From Spinacia oleracea (taxonomy: Eukaryota > Streptophyta > Magnoliopsida > Caryophyllales > Amaranthaceae), in the NCBI RefSeq assembly GCF_020520425.1, contig NC_079492.1:145607861-145671860 (forward strand): 64,000 nt of DNA, written 5' to 3'. The translations under genes and the position numbers were made by a program. Under the pieces are notes generated by a model. The model did not search any database. It was given only the letters and a program-made list of their open reading frames with translations, and was not told the DNA's origin. The stretch's first letter is position 1; every line of letters starts with the position of its first letter. Shown one piece after another: positions 23,482 through 35,440 of this stretch.

Positions 23482-24075
23482 CATTGTAAACGACGTAGTA
23501 TTTTTATGTCCGTTAGATTAGTCATTAGTTTGTTTTCCCTACACTGTATATATAGTCATTGTAAGCATTGTAATTAGATGTACGGTGAGAGAAAGAGAAC
23601 AAAGATATAGCCCCATGTAAGCACATACACTTAGGGTTAAGTGAGGGAGAGTTTGGGGGAACTTTCATGGTTGATAAAATGTTCCAAATCTTTGTTATTG
23701 TCCATCATCATCATCATGTTCTTCATAGTGGATTGGTGGATTTTCTCCCGGCACCCGAGTTCTCACGGTAAATTTCCTTGTACATTTTCATACATAGTTT
23801 GCTAATCGATCTTCGTTATTTTTAATCAATCACACACGAGTTAGTACCACACATTGTTCCACTATCCTCATCGGTTAGTATAGATAATCTTTTAAATATC
23901 TGGCAGCAATCGTGATCTATTAAGGATACAGTAACTGGTACATTATCTTAGTTGATAGAATTTGTTAGGTGATATATCTTGCTCTACAAAACGATTACTA
24001 AAACGGCTAAAACCTTGGTTTACTTCTAAACACGATCACTTAAAAGCCTTGGATTTCCATATCACAAAACCCTTA
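23482..24075. other. Intergenic or intronic, possibly further LTR-like debris
   Basis: A stretch near 23530-23640 (TATATATAG, then CATTGTAAGCATTGTAATTAG) has the look of LTR promoter sequence but no partner copy is present. No gene recognised. Confidence 0.25.
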
Positions 24076-24307
24076 GGGGGCGTTTGGTTCGCAGTGATAT
24101 GGGGTTGGAATCAGTATTGATATCAAGATGTTATGGGTTAGGAACTTGATTCTTAATAGTTAACACCATGTATTTGATTCAGTTAGGGAATGCATTTTTT
24201 TCCCTTTTATTTGATACATGGAGCAGCCAAACCCACATCTCCCCGGGTTTCTCAATAACATTCAAAACCCATACCTCATACCTAAATTTCGCGAACCAAA
24301 CACTCCC
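24076..24307. mobile_element. Tourist-like MITE (GGGGGCGTTTGGTTC ends)
   Basis: Left end GGGGGCGTTTGGTTCGC; right-end complement GGGAGTGTTTGGTTCGC. TTA precedes the left end and TTTA follows the right, so the duplication is slightly blurred. 232 bp. The ends resemble those of the 4086-5537 element. Confidence 0.6.
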
Positions 24308-24928
24308 TTTAGTGCCTTGCAGAATTTGGCTACAGCTGGTAAGAGGCTCATTGGCAAGCTAACTTCTCAATCATTAGTGGAGCTAATATTGCATTTACAA
24401 AATTACAATGCAAAAGCTCAGCCAATTAAAGCAACATCCTACCAGGCTACCACAATCACTACGCTCAACACATCCATTAAGCGTTCGGATACCGAAACTT
24501 GGTTCCAATACATCTCAATTGTGATCACACAAGCAGCATAGTCTATTGCGACCTAAAATTAGATAATATGTACTTTTTCATCTCCTTTTCCTAAAATTAG
24601 AATTATTTCCCATTGGTGATTTCTGATTTGTTCACAAAAACCTCATGCATCTATACTTGGAAGCTAATTCACATCGAATTACGCCATTCGTGAAACTCCA
24701 TTACACAACTATACATGTAACTACAGTGTACTGTTCTTCCGCACACCAATGATTCAATTGAAAATAAGAAATCAAGGACAAAACAGAAATGTACATAGTC
24801 ATTATCACAAACAAAAAAAACAAAATTCCACTTCGTAATAACTTGTAAAATTCCTTCCAACAATTTTTTTATGTAAAAAAAAAAAAACACTTAAAATCGA
24901 AAATAAAAGTTGGAAAAGGAGAGTTCAC

Positions 24929-25001
24929 CTGCTGACGATAAAAACGCCGCAGAAAAAGCTAGCAATGCAGAAAAAGGAGACGCATCGAATAGAAACTCCA
25001 T
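24929..25001 (-). other. Candidate first coding exon (MEFLFDASPF...), gene assignment open
   Basis: ATG at 25001 opens 24 codons with a hydrophobic run (ALLAFSAAFLSS) and then a good splice donor (CAG|GTGAAC). The CT-rich 5'-leader-like DNA at 25100-25330 fits a promoter-proximal exon. It lies upstream of the galactosyltransferase on the same strand and could encode its membrane anchor. However, it ends in phase 1 while the next known exon starts in phase 0, so another exon is needed or it belongs to a different gene. Confidence 0.35.
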
Positions 25002-25370
25002 TTCCTAATTTGTGTTGTTTGCAGCCTCCCATTTATCTTTCAATTGTTCAAATTGTTGAATTACATGAAATAATTCGTCGCCATGGATGAAAACTTTGAT
25101 CTACAGTAACAATGATTTTTTGTGTATTTTGTTTAAAATGAGAAATTCATGAAAATTGTAGAGTTAATTTGTTGAAATTTGGATCTGATTTCTTTAAAAA
25201 ATGCTGGAAGATTGTAAGAAAGAAGAGATAATTTGATGCGACAAATAGCAGATTCGTGCAAGTATTATTGAAGAGTGAGAGAACTGGGAGTGGGGAAGGC
25301 AGAGGTTGGCTCGGCTTTTTCAGTTTCTTTTGTCTGGGAAGTTTGGCCCCCACACTCCCGGTTTTATGCT

Positions 25371-25843
25371 TTTAAACATTTTTTCAAAATTTTAAAATTT
25401 TAAAATTTTATTCCTCATGGCGAGTATTATGGGATTGCCTTGTTCGTGTAGTCGTGTGTTGTCTGATTTTTTGTTTTTCGGTTATGTAGCATACGTAAGG
25501 AAGATAATTCGGTGCGGTGGGCCGATGGTATTATTTTCTGGTATTTTTGCCGTTTCTAAATTTATTTAGGATGTCATTTAACTAAGTACTACAAAAACTA
25601 TGTGCTCAAATAATGCAATTATTATTATCAAAACAAAAAAAATGCAATTATTAAGCGGTTAAAAAGTATAACTATTCATATATTCTTCGGCTTCATTTAT
25701 TTCAAATCGTATTTGACACTAATTAAGCGTCCGTTCTATTTGACTTATTTAAACTTATCTGAACTTAATTATTTTATTATCTAAACTTATCTGAACTTAA
25801 TTATTTTATTTGAAATAAACTTATTTTGTCTAAAATAAACTTA
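25371..25843. other. Intergenic; AAGTTCAGATAAG-type repeat begins
   Basis: From about 25731 the DNA is rich in AACTTATCTGAACTTA words that resume after the MITE at 25844-26150. The MITE therefore inserted into this older repeat. Related words recur near 35270-35440 and 45590-45830. Confidence 0.45.
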
Positions 25844-26150
25844 GAGCAACTCCAATGGTTACAAAATGGACATGCTCACAAAAAAAAAATGATCATGTGA
25901 GCAGGTAGCCCGCCATTGGTACAACAATGATATAAGCAGCTGTTAAAACCTTGTAGCTATTTTAGGCTACGTACGTAGCTCAAAAAAATATAGCTCTAAT
26001 AAATAAATTATTTAAATTAAAATATTATAGGGAGCTATAAAGTATTGTAGCCCACCAATGTGATAACTTGTAATTTTAATCAATTGTAGCTAGAAATTTG
26101 ACGTGGCAAACTTAGCCACAACATCTTGTAACTCACCATTGGAGTTGCTC
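25844..26150. mobile_element. Tourist-like MITE, family B
   Basis: Perfect end repeats GAGCAACTCCAATGG / CCATTGGAGTTGCTC with TTA on both sides (25841-25843 and 26151-26153). 307 bp. A sister copy lies at 44943-45227. The interior contains GGCTACGTACGTAGC-type palindromes. Confidence 0.88.
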
Positions 26151-26153
26151 TTA

Positions 26154-26747
26154 TTTGTGTGTGAAAATGTCTGAGAAAAACTTATTTTTGTTGAATTATA
26201 TTATCTGGACTTATTTGAACTTATCTAAACTTAATTGAAGCAAAGATGATAGTGTTGTTGACGGCCTCCTGAGCCAAACCGAGAGCTTTATAACTTGATC
26301 ATCATCAACTTTGTAGATATGCACCTAAAACTCTTAACTTTATCAACATCATTATTCTCTATGATTCATATTTATATTTATTTTTATATTTATATTATAA
26401 ACGATGGACTCAATATCCCCTCTAATGAACTTGTGTTACATGCATGCAAATTAAAATTATGGTTTTGATATAGTTAACTACAATAATAAATTAAAGTGCT
26501 CCATCCATTTCTATGAGTTCATATAACGACGTTATCCGAAAGATTTGCCATTTGTATGTATGTAGCCATGTAGGACACACGTAAGAGGCGAGAACGACGA
26601 CCTTTTAAGATTGAGGTTTGAAGCTTCTTTGCAGTCAACATATTGGTTAGGTGGCGACCCCGTTCTACATTGAAAGTCTTGTCATTAGTGTTAAAAATCT
26701 CATGAATAACATGTACCAAGCACTTTCACATTTCTGGAATTTTAATA
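26154..26747. other. Intergenic, nothing recognised
   Basis: Remainder of the AAGTTCAG-type repeat to about 26240, then AT-rich DNA without coding or RNA-gene signs. Confidence 0.35.
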
Positions 26748-26993
26748 CTTCCTTCGTTCCATAAATATCGTATCATCTTGTTTTTTACACTATTCACACT
26801 AGACCTTTTTATTTTTTGTGATTCCTACCTAAGAAAAACTGTAGTACGTGATATCTTGTTAGATTCGTGTGGATATGTATTTTTGAAATACAGAAATATT
26901 TGTAGATTTTACTTATACATAATTCGAGATATTAAGAGTCTAAGTATGCGTTGGGAAGCGTAAGTTAACCATGATGCAATATTTAAGGAACAG
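26748..26993. mobile_element. Stowaway-type MITE
   Basis: Left end CTTCCTTCGTTCCATAAATA; right end TATTTAAGGAACAG, less well matched. TA flanks (26746-26747 and 26994-26995). 246 bp. The interior word order (TTGTTTTTTACACTATTCACAC...) is shared with 34537-34789. Confidence 0.7.
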
Positions 26994-27109
26994 TATTATA
27001 TGAACTTATTTTTTCTGAAATAAGTCAAAATAGGTTGAACCGAACATATCCTAATATAGAGCAACTTCAATGGTTATAGTTAAGGATTTAGGTTTCTTTT
27101 TTTGGACTT

Positions 27110-27480
27110 TATTGCAGTTTCATTCAATCCAGCCAAGTTTAGCTCCATTCAATTCAGTTCAATTCAACTCCATTCAATTCAGTTCAGCTTCATTCAACTA
27201 TATTCAATTCAGTTCACAAGAATGGCACTTTATTTTTAATAATCTTATTTTATTATTTTGTTTATTATTATAATATTAAAGTACTAATATTATATTTTAA
27301 TGTTCATTTTAAATTGTTACGAAGTATTATTATTTATTGATCGTATATTATTTATTATTTCATTATTCATTATTCATTATTCATTATTTATTATTCATAA
27401 TTTATGATTCACTCCCGTATTATTTATTATTTACTATTCGTTTAGTTTCATTAAGTTTAGTTCAGTTCAACCAAATAAAA
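27110..27480. repeat. Simple-sequence-like block of ATTCA/TTCAGTTC and ATTATTC words
   Basis: Irregular repeats of TCCATTCAATTCAGTTCA (27120-27220) and then TTATTCATTATTCATT (27345-27410). A related TTCAATTCAATTTAG block lies at about 49620-49690. Non-coding. Confidence 0.5.
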
Positions 27481-27518
27481 ATCAAAAAAATATGGCCTTA
27501 TTTGTGTGTAATAGAGTG

Positions 27519-27669
<151 letters not shown>

Positions 27670-27788
27670 ATGGCAGGAACTTATTTGTATGTAGTATGTT
27701 TATTATGTTTTTGTTCTCTTGAAATTTTCTAGATTATTTAGGTTTAGTCATATTTGTGTGAAGAATGAGTAGAGTTTGAATTCCGTTA

Positions 27789-28808
27789 GGTAGTGTTTGG
27801 TAACTTGAATTCATTTGAAATATTGTATTTCAAATGTAAAAATTGAAATTCTGAAATTGAATTCCAAATTAAGGGTTTGACAAACACTAATAATTTGATT
27901 TGCGGAATTTCAATTCCACCATAGTGTTTGGAAAGTACCTGTATTTCAATTCAATTTTTATTTTTTGAATTGTTTATTTCAACTAATAAAGGAAGTAAAA
28001 AAAATAAACCACAAAAATGCTGCCAAAAATAAAATTTCACAAAAGCTACAGAGTACACTCCAATAATAATAATTACAATTTAGCTGTCCAAAAAATAAAA
28101 TACAATTTCATAAAATTTCCATATGGATCTAGAAACTGGAAAAATAATCGTAAAAAACAATAAAAATGTAGATAGTTATTGTCATCGTTTTTCCATAACA
28201 ATTAGCTAAAAGTGATCAACAACAAATACAATTGCTACTTTTTTTTATCTAATTGAAAATAAGGATATAGAATTAGCAAACCAAACAATTAACTAGCTCC
28301 GGCGTGAAGAAACAACGACATATAGATCCAATGTCGGCGAAGATTGATTGTTAATCTCCATTTGTGGCTACGTGCGATGGTGGTGGTGGTGGTGATGGCG
28401 TCGGTGGCGGCAGTGGAGTCTTATAACTTAGCAGGGAGAGAAGAGAAACGATAGTTATGGTCGTCGATTATGAGGGTGAAGACAGCGGTTACGGAGGTTG
28501 TGAGGAGAAAGTTGATTGCAAGAGAGGGGAGAGATTGGTGGAGATCTGGTGGCGGAAGCGGTGGTGCGGCCAACTTGGTGGAGGAGAAAGCTTTCTGGCT
28601 TTGAGAGAGGAGAGAGAAAAGAAGTTGAGGATGAAGAAAGGAATTGAAATTACATCATTTGACTTGGAATTTCAAATTCATTAATGTGGGCTTATTTCTT
28701 AGATGGTTTGGCTTTGACCAAATTTAATTCCAAATTCTATGTCTTTCCAAACAAGGGAATTGGGCCAATTCCATCATTTGAAATGAAATGCCCATATCCA
28801 AACATACC
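27789..28808. mobile_element. Foldback element of about 1 kb with GC-rich interior
   Basis: Ends GGTAGTGTTTGG and CCAAACATACC. Both subterminal regions are rich in GAATTC, GGAATT and AATTTGAAAT words. The interior 28290-28630 is unlike the rest: it is GC-rich, with GGTGGTGGTGGTG and GAGAGAGGAG purine tracts resembling a plant 5' leader plus N-terminal exon, perhaps a captured host fragment. No clean target duplication was found, so the class is open. Confidence 0.45.
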
Positions 28809-28860
28809 ATTGTCTCGTCCATTTGAGGATATATCTTATTATACTTAGGGGATTTTTTTT

Positions 28861-29021
28861 GTTAACACCCGGTTCACCCTTAGGGATAATTCGGATTCGG
28901 GGCGAGTTCTTGGTGGATAGGTTTCAATCCCCTCTCAATTGTTGTTGCGGGGGGATCGAACACGCGGTCCTCTCTACCAAGTTCAGCCCCGATCACCACT
29001 GAACCAACAAACAATTGGTAC
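28861..29021 (-). mobile_element. tRNA-derived SINE
   Basis: Flanked by a perfect 17-bp duplication ACTTAGGGGATTTTTTT (28843-28859 and 29022-29038). On the minus strand it begins GTACCAATTGTTTG. It carries a pol III box A-like GGTTCAGTGGTGATCGG and box B GTGTTCGATCC, and ends at a short A-run. The GGGGCTGAACTTGGTAG core is reminiscent of the Au/Amaranthaceae SINEs. 161 bp, non-coding. Confidence 0.82.
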
Positions 29022-29198
29022 ACTTAGGGGATTTTTTTAGTTTAGGTAACATCATGTTTTAACTTATTTAATTTCATTGGTCAGGTATAATTCAAGTTAA
29101 TTACAGTTCAAATTAGTTTTGAGTATATGGCTTTGAGGGAGATTCTAAATAGGGGATGAGTCTTCAAATCGTATCAATTTTGTCAAGTTATCTACACT

Positions 29199-29883
29199 TT
29201 TTTTTAACGCAAACTACGGAGAATATATTAATTAAAAGTTAACCTATTGCATTGTTTTTTAACAGTGAAACTGAGATACTACTTCCAATATCATTTAGAT
29301 TAGAAGTAGACCGGAACTTAGCCCACCAAAAACCAACAAAGTTCCTTAGCATGACAACTAGGGTTATAATACATCCAAAAGATAACACCTACTATAGACA
29401 CGATCTCTTGAAGACCAGATATAGAATGGTAGAAGCACATAAAAACAACCGCCCTTATCACCATTGCATATTTTTTGTCATTCTCATGGTCAGTTTTTAC
29501 TGATGCTGGAGGATCAAAGTGGGATTTATGCCCAACAGCCATATCCATAACAATTGCAGCAAGGCCATGGGCCACCAGATTTTTATGACGCGGAATATGC
29601 CTGAAATCCAGTTCCCAATTTCCGTTGATCAGCTTTCGCACCTCCTCAATGACAGCCACCAACTCATGATGAGGACAAGGATTCACAGTTGAGGTATCAA
29701 GCATGAAGTTCAGAGAGTCTGCATCTATCTCCACCTCTAGCTTGTCAACATCGAAAGTTTTTGCCACAGAAAGGCCCTCCCTCAAAGTTAGAAGCTCAAC
29801 TGCCAGAGGAGTCTTTGCATTAAACTTGCTTGAGTATCCCAGGAACCAATCACATGTTTCCTTTATCAGAACCCTTCCACCTC
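29199..29883 (-). mobile_element. 5'-truncated L1-type LINE
   Basis: Flanked by a perfect 15-bp duplication CAAGTTATCTACACT (29184-29198 and 29884-29898). A T-run (poly(A) on the minus strand) lies against the left copy. The only coding remnant is the C-terminal RNase H-like domain of the L1 polyprotein (GRVLIKETCDWFLGYSSKF, VEIDADSLNFM, DFRHIPRHKNLVAHGLA), about 29390-29883 on minus. 685 bp of what would be a 6-kb element, a typical dead-on-arrival copy. Confidence 0.88.
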
Positions 29884-29898
29884 CAAGTTATCTACACT

Positions 29899-31078
29899 AT
29901 CTATGCTAATATTTTACAACATAAAATTTTACATACTATTTGTCGTTTCTTAAAAAAAATGAACAAATCTCAACTCTTAAAGAACTTTTAACAACTATAA
30001 CCTTCATATTCGTCAATTCTTGATCACTACCTATTTGTCTACTTATTCCCTTTCAACTTTCTACAAGCTTTATAAACTGTGTAAGGGTGTGTTCTATTCA
30101 ACTTTTAAAAAATAACTAGTGTGTGGCTACATTGTTTTTACACATGTTGGTGATGTTCCCGTTGCTATTTTAAATAATTAAAATTCGAGATTCTTTTCCA
30201 GCTCAACATTTGACCAAAATAATGTAAGCCATAAAAGTGAAAAGATTCAATAAGTGCACCAACTACACATGTACACTACGTCATTTACCATGCCAAATAA
30301 TTTTTCAATTAGATCATCTTACAATTCGTTTAATTTATTTTCTAATGAAACTATATACTCTAATTAATAAACACCAAACTTGATGTATGCATGACATTTC
30401 TAAAGTTGATGCTTATGAGACTTATGCTATCATTTTTAATTCATGGTTTTCTTAATGGTTTTTTTATTTTTATTTTTTATTCCAATATAATCCACAATAA
30501 ATAAAAGCTAAAATACATATTTAGTTGTTTTAGACTTAATGTTAAAATGTATTTATAAATTAATGTGCATGGTAATGAGAGTTATTTTCCATACTTGAGG
30601 TCTTGTGTTCAAACCTTATTATTGTATTGATTTTTGGTTGTCAATAACATCACATAACCTTGGTGATTAGTAGATAACGTGGCATAAACAAGAGAGTTCT
30701 ACGTGGCACATAAACTTTTTCCACAACGCCTTTCAATATATTAGATTTTTATGTCTAATAAGTTTAGATAAATACAACAAAATCCTATAAGGTCAATAAG
30801 TTCCAATTAGCTCATACTATGAGTTTACTCTCCTAAGTTTACACTAGTAATCAGGTCTAATAATATTCAATCAGGTCATACCAGGTCAAACATGTTTAAT
30901 CAGTTTTAATAAGTTCACATCAGATAATTTCATACTCCGTATTACATACTTTGAAGAGAACGTAAGTGTGCATATAAATTTGATTAAAAAAAAAACAATT
31001 CGTAAAACACACGGATTAATGATGATTTAATGATTTTACAACGACTACATCAATTTTGTAGCCACTATCAAAACTCTT
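29899..31078. other. Intergenic upstream of RPL11
   Basis: AT-rich with no gene seen. Around 30560-30640 the words GGTAATGAGAG and GGTCTTGTGTTCAAACC could be a diverged SINE head; this is weak. Confidence 0.35.
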
Positions 31079-31086
31079 ATATAAAT
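31079..31086 (+). promoter_or_regulatory. Candidate TATA box of RPL11
   Basis: TATATAAA about 160 bp before the start codon, placing transcription start near 31110 and giving a leader of roughly 135 nt. No other TATA-like word is better placed. Confidence 0.45.
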
Positions 31087-31245
31087 AAAAAAAAATCTTA
31101 AATTAAAGTCGAAATTGAAATCAGAGAAAACGACATCGTATTAGCAACTAATCCAATACCAAATCGCACAAAATAGAGGATAGGCCTCGCCTTGTTCATC
31201 CTTCATCCTCATTCTCTATCCTCTCCTCACTCTCTCGGTTCAACA

Positions 31246-33397
31246 ATGGCGCAACCTTTAGTAGCAGCACCGTCTTCATCTTCCATAACTTCACCAATTC
31301 CCAGAAAACTATGTTCCTCTCTCCTCACACCTTCCTCCTTAAGCTTATCCTCTAACCCCAGAAACTCCCTCCAATTTCTCAACAGCAAACTTTTTCTCTC
31401 TCCTCCTTCCACTTCTCACAGACGTCTTTCCATTGTCGCCATGGCTCCTAAACCCGGAAAAGCTAAAAAGGGTAAGTTCATTCTTCCTCTTAAATTCCAA
31501 TTTTATCCATATTGTATTTATAATTACATCCTTATTGAGGAATTGGGAAATTGTGGGAAAAGTGATTGGAGTAATTAAACTGGCGTTGGAGGCTGGAAAA
31601 GCGACACCGGCACCACCAGTGGGACCTGCGCTGGGTTCAAAGGGTGTGAATATAATGGCGTTTTGCAAGGATTATAATGCTAGAACTGCTGATAAACCCG
31701 GTTTCGTTATTCCTGTTGAGATCACCGTTTTTGATGTAAGCCCCTCTTTTCCTCTCTGAATTTCAATTAATTTTGTTATTGATTTTGATGCGAATTGGGG
31801 TTATTTGGATTTGGACTGAATTGGGGTTATATGGATTTGGACTGAATTGGGGTTTTATGGATATGGGTGAATGCAGGATAAAAGTTTTACTTTCATTTTG
31901 AAGACTCCACCTGCATCTGTTCTTCTTCTGAAGGCTTCAGGTATATCTCTATTTTAAGTGATAGTTCAATTATAAATTGATTGGTAATAAAATTGTGACG
32001 CTATTCCAAAGTTAGCCAAAGTTTATGACTTATGAGCACTATTGTATATTGCATTTGTATTGTGAAATATGTAGTAGGAATTACTATGGAACAACAAAAT
32101 TTTGGTTAATAAACGCTGCATGGAGCGAAGCCAGAAGTTAACAATAGCTGGGGTTAAAATGTTCTTAAATTCGTATGCAATATGAATCGGTTTAAGGATT
32201 GTTGTCTTTGGTAGTAATACTGGTATAGTGGTATTAAAGAGGTTTACATTACATTATAAGTTGCCCCTGAAGTGTCAAACTGAGTGATGAAGTAAAAGGA
32301 ATGGAGGGAGTATTAAATCAATTGACGGACTTCTAAGGCTTATAGGCCTTATACCATAACACCATAAGGCGTATTTGGAATTAGAAGTAATAGGATTTTG
32401 AAGGCATTGTTCAATTGTTATTGGAGTAGTAGTTCAGTTCAGTTCAGTTCTTAGAGCGAGCTTGCAATTATTACACTTGGTATACAGGTCAAGGAATACT
32501 ATTCTAGGCTAGCTTTCTACTGTCTAGCAAGTCTTTGGTTGGACCTTAAAATGGTGATTATTTCCTGAACTTTTTTTCGTTTTCTAGCCTAGCTATAGTG
32601 TCGAAGGGGAGATGTTGGAGATCATACTCACTGAGTGTATGGGCGAGAGTCATGAGACAACATTTGAGATATGTTGGCTTGAGCTGAGCTTTCTAGTTCT
32701 ACAGTCATCGCATTTCAATAGCGATTTTATAATATTGCGTGGTCTTGAACTAGCTTAGTGATATTCACTATCATGTTCAACAAGAATGACATCCTACCTC
32801 GTACTTCTCAGGGTTGCTAGTGCTAATGCTAGTGTTGTTAGCATATATATAGATTGTAAATTGTCCATATTGGTGACAATATTTTGAATTCCTTCTTTGT
32901 TGGTATGGAACGAACACTAGTTTTCCATTTTCTTTGTTTGGTTCATCAAGGAGTGAAAACATTTTCCTTCTCATCCCTCTCCTCCTTAAGTTTTCTAGTA
33001 AGTAATTAAACAAAAGAAAACATTGTTTGAAAGCTGATTTCCCTGGTACGTTTGCCACCTTCTCATAACTAACTAATGTTATTCTTCTCCAGTCCTACTC
33101 AATACCAGAAAATGATACTCCGTAGTTGATTGCATTAGCATTCATTCAATAAAATGTTGTTTCATGGCGATGACTGTTACTGCAGGTGCGGAAAAAGGAT
33201 CAAAGGATCCACAAATGGAAAAAGTGGGGAAGATCACGATCGACCAACTACGAGGAATCGCCACTGAAAAGTTGCCTGACTTGAATTGCACAACCATTGA
33301 ATCAGCAATGAGAATTATTGCAGGAACTGCTGCCAACATGGGAATCGATATCGATCCTCCTATCCTCGTCAAGAAGAAAAAAGAAGTTATCTTCTAA
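31246..33397 (+). CDS. RPL11: 50S ribosomal protein L11, chloroplastic precursor, 224 residues
   Basis: Four exons: 31246-31471, 31563-31735, 31877-31940, 33186-33397. The frame closes at every junction. Residues 1 to about 65 are a Ser/Pro-rich chloroplast transit peptide ([13 protein letters not shown], many Ser, few acidic). From [10 protein letters not shown] on, it aligns with bacterial L11. The N-domain has [19 protein letters not shown] (proline-rich, thiostrepton-region loop), [15 protein letters not shown], then [14 protein letters not shown]. The C-domain, which binds the GTPase-centre 23S rRNA, follows ([25 protein letters not shown]). L11 forms the factor-binding stalk base of the plastid ribosome, helping elongation-factor GTP hydrolysis. 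I chose the start at 31246 because it gives the transit peptide; an in-frame upstream ATG at 31192 would be less usual. The length matches the spinach precursor as I recall it. The third intron is 1.2 kb. The first intron has an unusually purine-rich 3' splice site. Confidence 0.95.
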
Positions 33398-33929
33398 GTA
33401 AATTTTCCCCAATTCTCCATCATGTAGTCAATTTATATAGGTTATTTAAAAGTTATTTGTAATTGATTCTTTTAAGTTGCTGTATAATTCGGCTTGTTAC
33501 ATTGGTCAAGATATATTAGAGCCAGCCATTTTGTAATTGCTTGTTCTTGATCCCTTCGCAAATCGCAAGGGTGATTTCTTTCCCTAGGATTGAAAGCGTC
33601 AAACTTTGAAATTGGCGACAAATTAGAAGGTGCACTACTTTACCTACAATCGGGTTAAAATTACATTTTTATGGTTTAAAAATATATTTTTCAATTTAAA
33701 AGCATATTTTTCCGGTTTAATAGCATATTTTACAGGCAGATACATTTTTCAATTTTTTTATTTTTTATTTTTTTTATGTTGCTGAATGTGTTGTGCAACA
33801 ATATGTTCTTTTAGAGCGGATGTGTGTGTTGCTTTTAAACAATAACAATAACAATGTGCTTTCCCTCAAAATAAAAATAAAATAAAATAACAATGTGCTT
33901 TTTGAAAGATTAAAAATACAAAAACGACT
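33398..33929. other. 3' flank of RPL11
   Basis: 3' untranslated region and then AT-rich DNA with TTTAAAA/GCATATTTT words. No gene recognised. Confidence 0.4.
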
Positions 33930-34885
33930 CATAACATGTTGGGAAGCACGGACACGTCATTGGGCTGTCGTGTCCCATGTCCGACACGTATTGGACACCG
34001 ACACGCCTTGGACACGTGGAAATATGTGTCCGACACGCGAAATCACGTGTCCGGTTGTTTTTGAAAAATTAGGACACGAGACACATGACCGGATACACGA
34101 TGGACACGTCTTGGACACGTCTTGAATACATATTTCAATATAAATTAATATTTTAGATTGCTATATCTTTTTTACAATTCCTTCGAAGGTCTCCTGAGCA
34201 ATCAACAACCTTCATAAATGTAGATCGGATTCACAAGCCACCATGACATTAATTACGGTCTCCTTTGTGGGTTACTCCATCCATCTTGTGAATCTGATCT
34301 TAGGTTTATGAAAGCTTGGTGTTCATTCACAACAATCTCCGTCTACTTTCTAGGAGGAGTGAAAGTTATTACAAAGGAAGAACAAAAATGAGGGATGTGA
34401 GAGGAGATGATTATCATGTCATTTTATGTAGTATAGTTCAATTTTCTTATTTGAATGTCGTTAATAAATTTAAGTACTTTTTGCATTATTTTATTAATGA
34501 TTTTAATTTTCTTTGATATATTATATTATTTTACTACTTCCTCCGTTCCGGAAATATCGCACCATTTGTTTTTTACAATATTCACACTACGACTTTGGTC
34601 ATTTTTTGTGATTCGTATGTAAGGAAAATTTAGTCATGTGTAGTTATGTTAGATTTGTATCGATATATATTTTCTAAATATTATTTTTTTATAATTTTTA
34701 CTTGAACACGATGTGAGATATTAAGAGTCAAAGTAAGGGTTAGAGGATTAAAAGTCAACCATGGTGCGATATTTCTGGAACGGATGAAGTATTATTATTT
34801 ACCGTGTCCCCGTGTCCGTCATTTTTAAGATGGCGTATCCCCGTACCCGTATTGTGTCTGTGTCCATGTCCGTATCTGTTTTGTT
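33930..34885. mobile_element. GGACACG/CGTGTCC-word element split by a Stowaway MITE
   Basis: The left part (33940-34130) is dense in GGACACG, GACACGT and GTGTCCG words. The right part (34800-34880) has the complementary CCGTGTCC, GTGTCCGT and GTGTCCATGTCCG. A 253-bp Stowaway MITE (34537-34789) sits between. The composition resembles the hAT MITEs at 4098 and 6007, but I could not fix the ends or an 8-bp duplication. Confidence 0.45.
34537..34789. mobile_element. Stowaway-type MITE
   Basis: Ends CTTCCTCCGTTCCGGAAATA and TATTTCTGGAACGGATGAAG, flanked by TA (34535-34536 and 34790-34791). 253 bp. It is the best-preserved Stowaway copy in the window. Confidence 0.85.
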
Positions 34886-35269
34886 GCAACCTATTAACAT
34901 GTAGCTCTACATGTAAACAAGTGTATCTTCTACCAATTGAAAAATGACGATTACAAAGGAGATCTTGGTGGTTTGACGACTTCACCCTAACTCTTATGAC
35001 TACTTCTTCTTCTTGATTTCTTTCCTGTGTTTTTTTACTTTTTTTTTAAAGATGTCAAAAGAAGACTATGATAGTCTTCTCACAAGAGTTGGTCATAAAT
35101 CTGCCATCATTCAAAAGATTTACTACAAAAGATGTCATTCTTACGTGCTCATCTACTCTACCTCGAAGCCCAGTCTGCGTAGCTCATTGAGATAAGATCG
35201 AGTAAAACAACTTGTAGAATAATAATGACAATTCACAATCCAATTGATCAATGGTTTGGACCAGAGGTT

Positions 35270-35440
35270 TTGCTATATTCGATTTATTTTGTTCGAATTT
35301 ATATTATCTGAATTTATTTTGTCTGAAATAAATTTACTTGTCAGAACTTATTTTGTCTGAAATAATTTTATTTGTGCGTGAAAAAATATATTTATTTTAA
35401 CTTAACTGTACTTATGTAATCTCCGTTAATTAAGCCTTTT
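35270..35440. repeat. AACTTATTTTGTCTGAAATAA-type repeat
   Basis: Irregular repeats of ATTTATTTTGTCTGAAATAA and relatives, the same family as around 25731-26240 and 45590-45830. Probably remnants of one MITE family; ends not resolved. Confidence 0.45.

Noticed and set aside
24218-24541. 107-codon plus-strand frame
   Set aside because: Its first third lies in a MITE and the rest matches no family I know; no splice or promoter evidence.
29318-29785. Host RNase H gene
   Set aside because: The domain sits inside a 685-bp insert with a poly(A) end and 15-bp target duplication, so it is an L1 fragment.
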